NCBI GenBank assembly: GCA_904066235.2
Contig: CAJFCV020000002.1
Location: 682,001 to 746,000, forward strand
Length of the DNA stretch: 64,000 nt
Direction of reading: 5' to 3'
Origin: Bursaphelenchus xylophilus
Lineage: Eukaryota; Nematoda; Chromadorea; Rhabditida; Aphelenchoididae
Numbering within the stretch: the first letter of the stretch is position 1; each line of letters begins with the position of its first letter. The notes beneath the pieces are model-generated. The model ran no database searches and had not been told where the DNA came from. It saw nothing but the letters and a program-made list of their open reading frames with translations. Shown one piece after another: positions 11,143 through 22,500 of this stretch. The translations under genes were made by a program, and so were the position numbers.

Positions 11143-11518
11143 AACAGAATCGGATAGTAAATAGTGTTTACAATGGGCTGTTCGCATGTGACTTTCTCTC
11201 GGAAATGACCGCGCCGTCTAGTGTAAGAGATGATCAAGTTATAGAGTCTGGTTGTAATGGGCGTTGAGAGTTGTAATTTTTTAATCGAGCATATATACCG
11301 GAGATTCAGACGAGTGCTTACAATAGGAGTTGTGAAAAATGGTTTTTCTCGAGCAAAGTGCCGTAAACTTTGTCCCAATTTCCGTAAATTTTCAAAAAAT
11401 CTTCATAAAGCTTCATTTATTTTTAAACCGAATTCTCATGAAATTTGCGTAATTCGAAGCTCTTTTTTTCTCCCAAAAAATCGTATTTTTCCGAACTTCT
11501 AACTTCTCCATTTTCAGA

Positions 11519-11656
11519 CTTGGTTTTTTGACCACCTGACCGGTTGTTTCGCTCGCCCCCTTCTCGCACCGAACACGATGTCCGTCCAGAACAGCGATCC
11601 CCACACCATCGAGGACACCGATGACCAGTGCAATCTGATTGTGGTCACTTTGAGCT
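11519..11656 (+). CDS. Isolated last exon, gene unknown
   Basis: After CTTCTCCATTTTCAG, a typical nematode acceptor, the only open frame reads TWFFDHLTGCFARPLL and continues to IVVTLS followed by TGA (45 codons). A polyadenylation signal AATAAA follows at about 11715. Codon choice looks coding (CACC, ATCGAGGACACC). I could not find an upstream exon with a matching phase-0 donor. No homology is recognised. It could be the 3' end of a gene whose other exons lie in the repeat-rich stretch, or a relic. Confidence 0.3.
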
Positions 11657-11792
11657 GAAGCACCAATCTCATACATATTTATTCCAATACGCAAACTTTA
11701 CTGACAATCTTGCAATAAATACGTTTTTGAAACTTTTTGAAAGTCTTGGGCACCTTTTTTGAGTCGTATTTTAATTGCAGATACTACACATA

Positions 11793-12841
11793 TTAGGTCG
11801 TCCAGAAAGTCCGTTCGTTTTTTCATTGCTTTGTTTTACAAGGATTGTTTGTTCTTTGGTAAAGGCGCTATATTTATTTGATACAGCTTTATCCCCTGTA
11901 CAAAAGTGTTTTTAGTTATTTTTTAATTTTTCATTAATTTTCGGGCTCAGAAATGAACCATCTAATACTAGGCTAAAATTTCCGTTTGCGGCATTTGCAT
12001 TTTTCGCCGAGCAACAATTCGACGCAAACAGCGCGTTTTATATCAAATCATCACAGATGATAGAGAGTGAGAAATGGTGTCTGCACGTCAGCGTGAAGCA
12101 AAACTAGCAGTGGGAGACAGTCAAGCAAGATCTCCACCCAAAAGGATCATCATCTGCGTTTGATGGAACTGAGAAGGCATGGTGCCTTGGGAAAAATAGG
12201 AAAAAGGGAGAAAGCTGTATCAAATGAACCCATCATTTGTTTCGCCAAACAACAAACAATCCTTGTAAAACAAAGCAATGAACAGGGGTAGCCAGCCGGG
12301 CCTGTTTCAGCCCGTCTTACTTATCCCGCGCTTTTTTCTGAGTAACCGGATGGCTTTGAAACTTCGGCTAGCCCTAGGTTTAGAAGGGTGCTGACCATTC
12401 AAAATGTTATCAGATTTTTGATTCCCAGTCTCAAAGCGAAAATTAGGGTTGCCAATAAAAATAAAACGCAGAGCCAAGAACCGATTGGATTTTTTGAAGT
12501 ACTTTAGGCAATGGTTGGTAATTTTTTGTTTCAAAATTTTTTTTGGCGATTGTTATAACAAAAAAATGGGGGCTAAGGTAGTACAACTCCCCAGTTCAGT
12601 TCAGCCCCCCATGACCCAGCACAAACCCCCTCATCCAATCTGAAGCGTCTACTCGGGATTGGGTTCTCTCGGCTACGATCATCGTTGCCTGAACCACAAG
12701 AACGAATTTGGACGGTAACTGCCCCCGGGCCGGCCGCGATTTTCGGCCCGGCCCGGCCCCCCAGCCATGTCTAAACGGGCCCGGGTGGCCACCCCTGGCA
12801 ATGAAAAATGAAAAAAAAACGAACGAACTTTCTGGACTTAA
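11793..12841. mobile_element. Mariner-type non-autonomous element interrupted by a hAT-type element
   Basis: Ends TTAGGTCGTCCAGAAAG and CTTTCTGGACTTAA are flanked by TA. Subterminal GATACAGCTTTAT and its complement are inverted. It has no intact transposase. Related copies are at 38775, 55422 and 59558. Confidence 0.75.
12283..12797. mobile_element. hAT-type non-autonomous element, 515 bp, 8-bp target duplication
   Basis: Terminal inverted repeats CAGGGGTAGCCA and TGGCCACCCCTG are flanked on both sides by GCAATGAA. The 8-bp duplication and the CAGGGG ends are typical of the hAT superfamily. Inside are CCGGGCC-rich sequences and no intact open frame. It sits in the right half of the mariner-type element. 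Confidence 0.85.
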
Positions 12842-12849
12842 TACATATA

Positions 12850-13170
12850 TTAGGTTGATGCATAATTATCCGGCATTTATATTGGCGCATTTTTTGCTAT
12901 TGAAAATTAGCGTTTTGTTAATTTTTTCATAAAAACACTCTGCTTATGAAGAGTGAATGTTCAAGTTTTCACGAGCCGTATCTTCCACATCTTCTTCTTG
13001 TCGTTTTGTTTGAATTCCTATGCCTTTCCAGAGCCTAATCAAAGCCGACGGACCAGCAAAATCTCTCTCAAATCCTTGGTTCGAAGCGTTCAAAACGTAA
13101 TCAAATTTGGGGCTTCTCAAAGCAAAGAATTTTTTATGTTCTGCTTATGGATGTATAATAAAAATTAGAT
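12850..13170. mobile_element. Remnant of a second mariner-type element
   Basis: TTAGGTTGATGCATAATTAT after a TA matches the usual form of mariner terminal repeats. No matching right end is visible. Confidence 0.4.
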
Positions 13171-13318
13171 TTGCCAGAGAGGCAGAAGCTCATTGGCTTC
13201 GACAGTGGTCGTATGTGCGTTTCTGGGGAGAAAATTGGGTAGAAATGAAGGTCTAGAACCTATAATAAATTGAACTTTTAGTTAACCTTTAGTCCAAAGC
13301 TTGTCAAAAATTCGGATT

Positions 13319-13336
13319 TTTTTTTTTTTTTTTTTG
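13319..13336. repeat. Poly(T) run
   Basis: Uninterrupted run of about 18 T. Confidence 0.8.
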
Positions 13337-13369
13337 ATTTTTTTGGCCTAGAAATTTACGTCTTCCTTA

Positions 13370-13814
13370 AAAGGGAAGTACCCCAAGTGCGACCCTCAGA
13401 TTTTCTTTAAATTTTGCGCACACGTCGAGAATAGACTAAACATCAATTCCTAAAAGTTTTAGCTCGCGCTTTGCAAGCGCCACCGAAATATTGAACCATC
13501 TTTGCCGCCGAGAGAGCACACTAAACGCGGAGAGCGGTAAAAACTTTTTTGACCATAACTTTTCTAGTTTCGCGCGGAAAAAATTGGTTTTTTGTAGAGA
13601 CATTACCCTTTACAGTAGAAATAGACATGAAACTTTTCGTGCCGAAATTCGGCAAAAAGTCTTAAATTTTGGCCGACTTTCGATCTAAAAATCCCGGTTT
13701 TTTCTGTAAAGCGCGAGCTAGGATTCTGGCATATATTTTAGAAAAAAATTTTCTAAATTTGTGCCAAGTTTCATCAAAATCTGAGCGTCGCACTTGGGGT
13801 ACTTCCCCTGTTAG
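13370..13814 (-). mobile_element. Family B element, complete, reverse orientation
   Basis: Starts GGGAAGTACCCCAAGTGCGA and ends GCGTCGCACTTGGGGTACTT. Confidence 0.8.
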
Positions 13815-14079
13815 CAGAAGGATGTTCAATTTCTATGCAAACAATGGTTTTTTTCTAGAAAAATTTGGAAAGTTGCTGCTTAAACACGTTGATTTTTTGC
13901 ATCAAGAGAGATGGTTGAATATCTCAGCTGCATAGTCAAACTGAATTAAAATTTTATAGGGATGATTATAGGCCCATTTGTAAGCGGCATGCTAAATTTG
14001 GCAAAGATTTGAAAGGCGGTATGTAGGCCTTTTCCTAGAAATTTTCCTCGAAAAAATAACAGGTTCAGACGTCTTTGAA

Positions 14080-14450
14080 ATACCAAAAAATATGTAAAAA
14101 AGCAACTTTTCCTCCCCCATTTTTCCTCGTACAATACGAGTGTCCACGCCCCACTAGTGTTGAATGGAATCGGGACGAAGCGCCGCTCCCAACGGACCCC
14201 CGAAAAAGCCCCGAGGGCCGCCGAAGGCGGGAGTGATGGACGAGAGTGCGGCGCCGAGGATTTGGAATGTTTTTTGGGGGTGGAAAGATGCGCCTCCCAA
14301 ATGTCAATGACCGCCTTTTGAACCCGCTCGACCATGACATTCGTAGGGTCGGACGAGGGGGATATCGTCCATGTAACTCGTATTTTTGATGGGCTTGAAC
14401 ATGGGATGGAGTTGAGTGGCAACGAAAGTGGGGGATTTGACATTTTTGCA
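14080..14450 (-). pseudogene. Possible reverse-transcriptase fragment, frameshifted
   Basis: On the minus strand near 14361-14380 a frame reads SYMDDI, the catalytic signature of retroelement reverse transcriptases. Just beyond it the plausible continuation (SSDPTNVMVERVQKAV) lies in another frame, so any gene is broken by a frameshift. The block is GC-richer than its surroundings. It could be a relic of an LTR retrotransposon or a chance match. Confidence 0.3.
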
Positions 14451-14530
14451 AAAGAATTGGGGTATAATGGGGGTTAACAAGGTCATGAAAATGGTTTTAC
14501 ATTAGCAAAAAAGTTGCGATTTTGTTTTCA

Positions 14531-14974
14531 CAGGGGAACCCAAGTGCGACGCTCAGTTTTTGATGAAACTTGGCACAAATTTAGAATAATTTTTTCTAAA
14601 ATGTATACGAGAATCCTAGCTCGCGCTTCGCAGAAACAACCGAGATTCTTAGATCGAAAGCCGACGAAAGTTTCAGTTTTTTGCCGTTTTTTGGCACGAA
14701 AAGTTTCATGTCTATTTCTACTGTAAAGGGTACTGTCTCTACAAAAAAATCAATTTTTTCGCACGAAACTAGCCAAGTTAGATCAAAAAGTGTTTTTTCC
14801 CTCTAACCGCTCTACGCGTTTAGCGTACTCTCTCGGCGGCAAAGATCGTTCAATATCTCGGCGGCCGTTGCAAAGCGCTTTCAGGAATTGATACTTATTG
14901 TTAGTCGATGCTCGACGTGTGTGAAAAATGCAGAGAAAATCTGAGCGTCGCACTTGGGGTACTTCCCTTGTTAA
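14531..14974 (+). mobile_element. Family B element, complete
   Basis: GGGGAACCCAAGTGCGACGC to GCGTCGCACTTGGGGTACTT. Confidence 0.8.
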
Positions 14975-15867
14975 TCAATGTTGAGGTCTATCTATAGCTC
15001 GTGTTTTGCAGAAAGAAATGATTTTTTTCAATCTTTCAACACAAAAAATTTTGTAAAGTAAGCACAGATGGCCACAAAATCAAATTTCTGAAAATTCATT
15101 AAATTTACTTTGAAAAATCACCTTTTTTGTTATTGGTATTGGTCCCAGGGTCACCAGTTTCTCATCCAAAAAAATACAAGAAAATCTTTAAATTTACTAC
15201 TGCGTTAAAACTGAATATGTCATCATCTTCATGATCTCCCAAGTTCACCAATTCTCAGGCCTTAAAAAATTCCCAATTTTAAATTCCTCCGCAACATCAG
15301 AATCTGTTATTTTGTCATCTTTTTCTGGACCTTCCCAAAAAAAGAGCCGCATATAACCACGGCTCATTTGATAGTCACTAATTAAAACTTTTATGAGTTA
15401 TTCCGGCCTCCAATTTGGGGCGAATTTCTCAGTCCAAAGTCTGGAATTGGACCCTAAAAAAATAGTGAAAAGGAGCAATTTAATTAACTTAATTAATTGA
15501 GGAACTATGTGACAAGGCCACGTGGAAGTCTTGGAGTTCAAAAAGCACTTGTTTTTCTTGTGTTTCAAATATTAATTGCCTTGTGTTTTAAAAATTCAAA
15601 AAATTCGATTTTTTGTTTTCCAATATTTGGCAATATTTCAATATTGAAAAGCTCTTGGAAGATGTAATGATATTTTTCATGTCCCATAATAATCCATAAA
15701 TCAAAGTGAGCTTAGATGGGACGCAAAAAATATTTTTAATGTCACATAAAACTCGGAGTTCTTCCTTTTTTTGACGTCTTCGGAGAATACATAGAAGTAT
15801 TTTAGGGACTTTCCAGGAGAAGTACCCAAATTTAGAACAACTCATATGATTTTGCGATTTTCTCAAA
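14975..15867. other. AT-rich spacer, no gene seen
   Basis: No homology, long frames or repeat ends are seen. Confidence 0.4.
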
Positions 15868-16448
15868 CAAGGGAAGTACCCCAATTGCGACGCTCAGATT
15901 TTCTTTAAATTTTGCCCACACGTCGGTAAGTAACAATTCCAAAAAGTTTTAACTCGCGTTCTGCAAGGGCCGCCGAGATATTGGACGATCTTTTCCGCCG
16001 AGAGAGTACTCTAAACCCGGAGAGCCGTCAGAGAGAAACTCGCACACACGTCGGGTGGGGACCAAATATCAATTCCTGAAAGTTCTAGCTCGCGCTTTGC
16101 AAGCGCTGCCGAGATATTGAACGATCTTTGCGGCCGAGAGAGTATGTTAAACGCGGAGAGCGGTCAGAGAGAAAAACACTTTTTGACCATAACTTTGCTA
16201 GTTTCGGGCGGAAAAAATTGATTTTTTATCGAAATATTACCGTCTATGGTAGAAATAGGTACGAAACTTTTCGTGCCGAAAGTCGACTAAAATTGTCAAA
16301 TTTTGGCCGACTTTTGATCTAAAAATCTCGGTCGTTTCTGCAAAGCGCGATCTAGAATTCTCGCATATATTTTAGAAAAAATTTTTCTAAATTTGCGCCA
16401 AGTTTCACCAAAATCTTAGCGTCGCACTTTGGGGTACTTCCCTTATAA
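15868..16448 (-). mobile_element. Family B element with internal duplication
   Basis: At about 580 bp it is longer than the rest. The segment from the CACACGTCGG end through the GCCGAGAGAGTA block occurs twice (about 15915-16040 and 16044-16170). Confidence 0.75.
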
Positions 16449-16459
16449 GCTTGGTTGTA

Positions 16460-16622
16460 CTAGTCGCGCCATAAAGTCCTGACACATTTTGTCGCGGGTG
16501 TCGCGCGGGAAAATTGGAGTGGCTCGCGCGAAAGTGCATGTCGCTAGTGCAAAAACGGGGAATTGCCGCGACGGGTCCAAAAGAAAAACAAAAAATTTCT
16601 CAGGACTTTATGTCGCGACTAG
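16460..16622. mobile_element. Short TA-flanked MITE with CTAGTCGCG ends
   Basis: 163 bp with inverted ends CTAGTCGCGCCATAAAGTCC and GGACTTTATGTCGCGACTAG, flanked by TA. Confidence 0.75.
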
Positions 16623-16720
16623 TATACACTCAGTGAAAGGGCGCGAATAAGGAGACCAGTGATGGAAACTTTTGGTTCCAAAAGTGTTTTTGTCTTTGCC
16701 AATTTTTCGGTTAGAATTTT

Positions 16721-16745
16721 TATTTTTTTTTTTTTTTTTTTTTTT
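16721..16745. repeat. Poly(T) run
   Basis: About 25 consecutive T. Confidence 0.85.
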
Positions 16746-17216
16746 GTAGAAACATTGCCTTCTATAATAGAAGCAAGGTCGAAAATTTTTTTGACAAAAC
16801 ATTTCCCTAATTTTTGCCTACCTTTGTTCAAAAAATTCTCAAATTAGTCGTTCCTGCAAAATGAGAGCCCTTCTGAAGATTGTTTTTGTCCCAAAAATAG
16901 GCTGCGCGAAGAGCCCAAAACAACAAGCAAAAGTTTTGTTTTTCGATGCTAGAGTGAAAATCAGTGGACAACAACTCCTCTGTCGTCTCTTTTGGCCGTT
17001 TGTTTTTTTTATTTCTTTGCGTGCCACTTAATTTGTCAAAGAGGTCAATGCAATTTTTTGGGGATCAGACATCAAAAAGTTAGGACAAAGAGGTGTTACT
17101 GTATTTTAAGATATTTGGGAATCTAGGTGAGGTTCCGAAGGCATATCTACCGAATTTTGAATTGATTAGGAGCAAGTTAAAGCTGTGAATTTATTCGATA
17201 GTGACTAGTTTGACCT

Positions 17217-17524
17217 CACAGGGCAAGTACCCCAAGTGCTACGGGTTTCGGCACAAAAAGTTTCACGCCTGTTTCTACCATAGAGAGTAATATTTCCACA
17301 AAAAATCAATTTTTTCCGCACGAAACTAGCAAAGTTATGGCCAAAAAGTGTTTTTCTCTCTGACCGCTCTCCGCGTTTTGCGCGCTCTCTCGGTCGCAAA
17401 GATAGTTCAATATCTCGGCGGCGCTTGCAAAGCGCGAGCTAAAACTTTCAGATATTGATAATTAGTTCATGACTGACGTGTGTACAAAATTTAAAGAAAA
17501 TCTAAGCGTCGCACTTACTTCCCT
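17217..17524 (+). mobile_element. Family B element, internal deletion
   Basis: The left terminus jumps directly into the TTTCGGCACAAAAAGTTTCA block, so roughly 130 bp are missing. The right end is damaged (GCGTCGCACTTACTTCCCTT). Confidence 0.75.
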
Positions 17525-18436
17525 TGCAAAAATGGGGAAAAAAATATTTTTCAAAGTTCTGCAAGCGCAGCTTTTCGATTTCCCTCAAATTTTCTCTACC
17601 TACCCTGACTAGGCCACAATTATTAGCAGGTTGTGGTTAGCAGGGATGAATAAATCCCTGAAAGTTTTGGGTACTTTCCTTGTCAGCTGCAAAAATCATC
17701 TTGCAAGTATCATATGTCTGAACTCTAGCATTTTTACGCTATATACCACAAAGATCCCAAAAAATATCATAATCAAAATCTCCGCATCTTTTCCCATTCT
17801 TCCACCCGACTTGCTGCTTTTTTCCAACATCCTTCCTCATTCGCTTATAACCAGAGATTCAGGATCCCGGCGTCCAGATTCTCGAGCACCCTGGCCTTAT
17901 CTCATCAGCGAGGCCAACCCCAACTTGGCCTCGCCCAAAAAAGAGACAAACATTCGAATCTCCGAAGGGATTTTTGCGTTGGGTTTAAAATCCGGAAAAT
18001 GTTTTTTTTCGCGGAGCCCCAACTTTCCCCGGCCAATATGTGGAAGGGGCGCATCCCCTCTTTTGCGTCGTTCCTCCTCGTTAGGCCATAAAAACCGGTT
18101 TGTCGGGAACAGAAACAGAATTATTGTCAAAGATGAAGAAAAGAGCGGCCTAACAAGTTTGCGGCGGATGAATGCCGCCAAGTTTTTTGGGGGCCCTTCA
18201 ATTGGGGTTTGCAACTTTGTTGGGTGGAGTTTTGGACGAGAGCTTAACTTCGTCTCTCTTCTGTCGTATTTTATATTTTCCTTATCTGTTTTTTAGGAAC
18301 TGGGACGATTAGGGAAAAGTATGATTGGAGAAACCGAAAAGTATTATTTTTTCGATTGTTACTTTTTCCCTTAAGTAGTACTGTAAAGTAGTACTTTTTT
18401 TATTTTTTTTTCATAAATACTCGAGTTAGGGGCTTT
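17525..18436. other. Gene-free stretch with a long chance frame
   Basis: A 221-codon frame (17631-18296) and an opposite-strand frame overlap here, but neither shows a domain, signal or splice context. Confidence 0.35.
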
Positions 18437-19120
18437 CGATGGTGCTGATTTCGAAAATCATGTTAACTTTTTCTCTAGTACTATATAGTACTGCCTGGTA
18501 ATATGTAGTATATACAAGGAGAAAGTTTCGCCTTCAACGTTAGTGGTGTTGTTCTGGTGCCTAGTAATGCTATTTTCACCTCGTACTATATAGTATCAGG
18601 TAGTACTAAATAGCACCAAGTCTTTAAAACGTGTTTTTGAAGAGTTCTAAGCATCAAAACAACACCATTGAAAGACGATTTTTGGCTCGCTGCGTCAGCC
18701 AATACGAGGGGCCGGACATTCAAAAAAGTTTTTTTTTTTTTAGTTTTTTGGCCTAAAATGTTGTTATAGGTCGCTAAAACACACTCCCAAAAATTTTTTT
18801 GCCCAGTGATGCCCGGAAGGTGGAAATTTGCCTACGGTTATTACCGTCCTTCTGAGCTCTGCTGTTGCCGTCGTATTTACCACCTTCCGGGCATCATTGG
18901 GCAAAAAAATTTTCGGAACTTGTTTTAATGACCTATACCAACATTTCAGGCCAAAGACTCAAAAAAAATTTTTTTTGAATGTCCCCGGCTGACGCAGCGA
19001 GCCAAAAATCGTATTTTTACGTCAAACGCCATATTTTCACCTCGTACTATATAGTATCAGGATAGTACTATATAGTACTAAAGGAAAATTTAACATGATT
19101 TTCGAAATCAGCACCATCGA
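18437..19120. mobile_element. Nested inverted-repeat element
   Basis: Outer arms begin TCGATGGTGCTGATTTCGAA and end in the complement. Inside, 18676-19011 forms a second inverted repeat (GATTTTTGGCTCGCTGCGTC / GACGCAGCGAGCCAAAAATC), and the core (GCCCAGTGATGCCCGGAAGG and its complement) forms a third. TACTATATAGTACT palindromes lie between the levels. Confidence 0.7.
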
Positions 19121-19522
19121 TTATCCTAATTTCGACATTTGCGTCGAAGAAAAATAATACTTTTCAGTTTTCCAATCGTCTTTTTCCCCAATCGTCCAAC
19201 TCCGGCTTTGGATTCACAGAAAGTTAAAATTAACAATCTTCTTTCTATTATGCCTTTGCATCGCTATTTTTCTCCCCTCGAAATTGTAGCCGTATTATTG
19301 TTGACGCCGAAAATTGCTGTTTTTCAGCGCGATATTGGCTTGCGAATCAAATGAGCACGTCCAAATTGCCTTTATTGTGATTACTTGTTTACTTGATTGC
19401 GTGTTTTGCACCAAAAAAATTTTAATTAAGCCTCTTGCCCTGCACCTACATACTTGAATATTTGCTGAAAATGTATGGCTGAAGGAGGGCTTGGCCGCTG
19501 AAAATTTCTCCAGCTAACAATT

Positions 19523-22500
19523 ATGCCGGGGGCTGTCGTTGCGCCGGTCATCGTCGAACAAACCGCGGTGAGTTTTGTGCTACAAATTTTTGACTTTTTT
19601 TATTTGTCATATATAATATAATAAATGTAATGAAATTTTGCCTATTTTACAACTTTTTTATCAATGAATTTTGTAGCAAAAGCCAGTGAGATATGGGATC
19701 TTCCGGACCCTACGCAACAACTTTCATTGGAAATGTTTGGCCTCCACTTTCCTGATTGCTGCCTGCTTTGCCTATGTTGGATGGTGCCACATCAAGCCGT
19801 ATATCTATTTCAATGAACCGGAGCTCAGGTGAGCCGCAGTTTCATTGAAGATTATGGGTTCTGTTTTTGTCATTTTTTGAGCGGTATATCTTTGGCATAC
19901 TGTTTTACAGAGGAAATACCCGGAGTGTGACGCTGAAACAGTGATAAAACTTGGCACAAATTCAGATATTTTTTTCGATGACTTATGCGAAATTTCTAGC
20001 TTGCAACCTGCAGAAAGGAACCGGGATTTTAAGGTGGAAAATTTAGGGAAAAATGACAACTCTTTTCAAATTTAGGCATGAAAAGTTTCATGCCTATTTC
20101 TAACGGATAGTATAATGTTTCCACAAAGAATAATTTTTTTCCGCACGAGACTAGCAAAGCTCCGGCCAAAAATTCATTTTTTTTTGTGACCGCTCTTCGC
20201 GTTTCTCATACTCTCTCGGTCAAAAAGACCGTTCAATATCTCGGCGGCGCTTGCAAAGCGCGAGCTAAAAATCTCAGGAATTGATACTTAGTTCACGACC
20301 GACATGTGTGCAAGATTTAAACAACATCTGAACGTAGCATTCGGGGTACTTCCCTGATTCTTAAAACGCATATAATTTCCGCAAATTTTCAGTAAACTCC
20401 ACGGCCCTTGTGCCAACGCCTACAAATATGTGCCTCTCGGTTTTGCCGGTCTTTTGTATATTATTTACCTGTTCGAATGTTGGCATAACCGCTCAAAATT
20501 GAGCTGTATTCAACGTGGGACGGTGAGTCAATTGCTCGACCAGATAGATCGCCTGCGGACGTCGACGCCGGTCGTCTGGTGGAAGAGTATTTGCTATCAC
20601 TACATTCGACGGACCAAACATGTCACTAGGTATGTCATGCATAAAGTTTGAAGCTTCGTATCTTCGCTACAACGCTTCTTTTTTGAGCTAAACTTGATTC
20701 AATGCTCGCTTTTTCAGATATCGCAACGGCGACGCTGTCTCGGCGACTCAAGTTTATTACGAACGTGTAAATTCGCACACCTCAGGCAACGTGTTTATGT
20801 ACGACATGTGTGGAGTCAAGGACATCTCCAAGGATGTCTACGACGTCGACGATTATCCAATAGTACGGGTCAGGTTCAGCAAAGGGTTTGTGTTCGCTTG
20901 CGTTCAAGCTGCCGATGAATTCGAGGACCAACGGACGAGATTCTTCAACGAAAACGAACTCAGGGACGATTACATGGAGGTAAATTTTGCAGTCTTTGTT
21001 TTTCATATTTTGTTCTAGCAATTACAGTGAGGGACCTGATCCAGTGGCAAAAAACGCCTCATTTTGTATCCGGGAAGTATCAACAATGTGGCAAAATGCT
21101 TCCATCTCCAAGTGAAAATACTCCGCTTTCAAAAGCCCGCTAGCTCTTTTTGTGAGAGCCCTTCAAAACGAAGTTTTTTCGCTTGGAGAGGGAAGCATTT
21201 TGCCACATTTTTGATGCTTCCCGGATGCACAATGGTACGTTTTTTGCCACTGGATCAGCTCCCCCACTGTAGATGTTATCCCTCTGCTAAATCTTCAATT
21301 TCAAGTATAATACTTTCCAGGTCCGAGAAGGTCTAGATTTCGCGGAAACACGATTTTCCGAAAGAATGCTCGTCTTTGCCGATGAGACGAAGAAGCTCCC
21401 TTTCTATATGCGATCTGGGTTTTATTGGACATGTTGCTGTCTTCTGTTGGCATGGCCTCTCAGAGTGTTCATTGATTGGAGAACGGCGCATCTTCATTAT
21501 CAAGTCACCAAATTGTTTGGAACAAATTATTTGAGGTGAGGTTTTGAGTGCGATAAAAGGAAAAAGTACAGTGACGGACCTGATCCAGTGGCTAAAAACG
21601 TGCCATTTAGCATCCGGGATGCAACAACAATGTGGGAAAATACTTCCCTCTCCAGGTGAAAAAACTTTGTTTTGAAGGGGGGTTTTTGAAATCGGAGTTT
21701 TTCACTTGGACAGGGAAGCATTTTGCCCCATTTTTGATGCTTCCCGGATGGAAAAATGTTTTTTTTTGCCACTGGATTAGGTCCCCCACTGTAGAAGCAT
21801 GATAAGTTTTATTAGGTCAACTTCTGTAAGAAAATTTGCTATGAAATCAGCGCATTGAACAGGGGCTTTATTTTTCGAAGGTTTATTTTTATCATGAAAC
21901 TGGTCCTTGACATCTTTTAAATTTTTTGTTATACTCGAATTTTCCCATACGGGAATTCGCTGTGCAGGGCAAGGCAACAAAATTTTTATGATGACTTTTT
22001 TCATACCGCAAAATCTTCTGTTGCCTCTCAAAATAATCTCTCAAATTCCAGTCCATCCAGCATCAACTACACTGGCCCGCTGACTCGAGTTTCCACCATC
22101 GACACCATTGACCTGGAACGGGCCAATCAGCAGAACTACTTGATAGTTCCCAGTTATTCCGAAGCTGTTCTGATGGATCCAATTCATACGAATGTAAGAG
22201 AAAATGTGTCTTTTTTAAATCTGATGATATCTAATTTTTAGTACAGCTCCTCCATCCGACTACGTCCTACAAACAACAATGAACCAACGGTGATTGCGAA
22301 TTATGGCGCTATCGGCGAAGATGACAATAACAATGCCGACTTCTACATGTATAGCCGGGATTTGAATCGAAATTACGTACCAAGAAGTCGTTCAATGTCC
22401 TCGTCGTTTAAGTAGGGCATTTTTCGATTCAGTCTTGTTTATTTTTACCACTTTTTATATTTTGATCCGCATATTTTACAGTGAAGGACCCCGTGGCAAA

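Noticed and set aside
17631..18296. 221-codon plus-strand frame
   Set aside because: The longest single frame of the left part, but its composition is irregular, no homology is seen and the opposite strand is also open.
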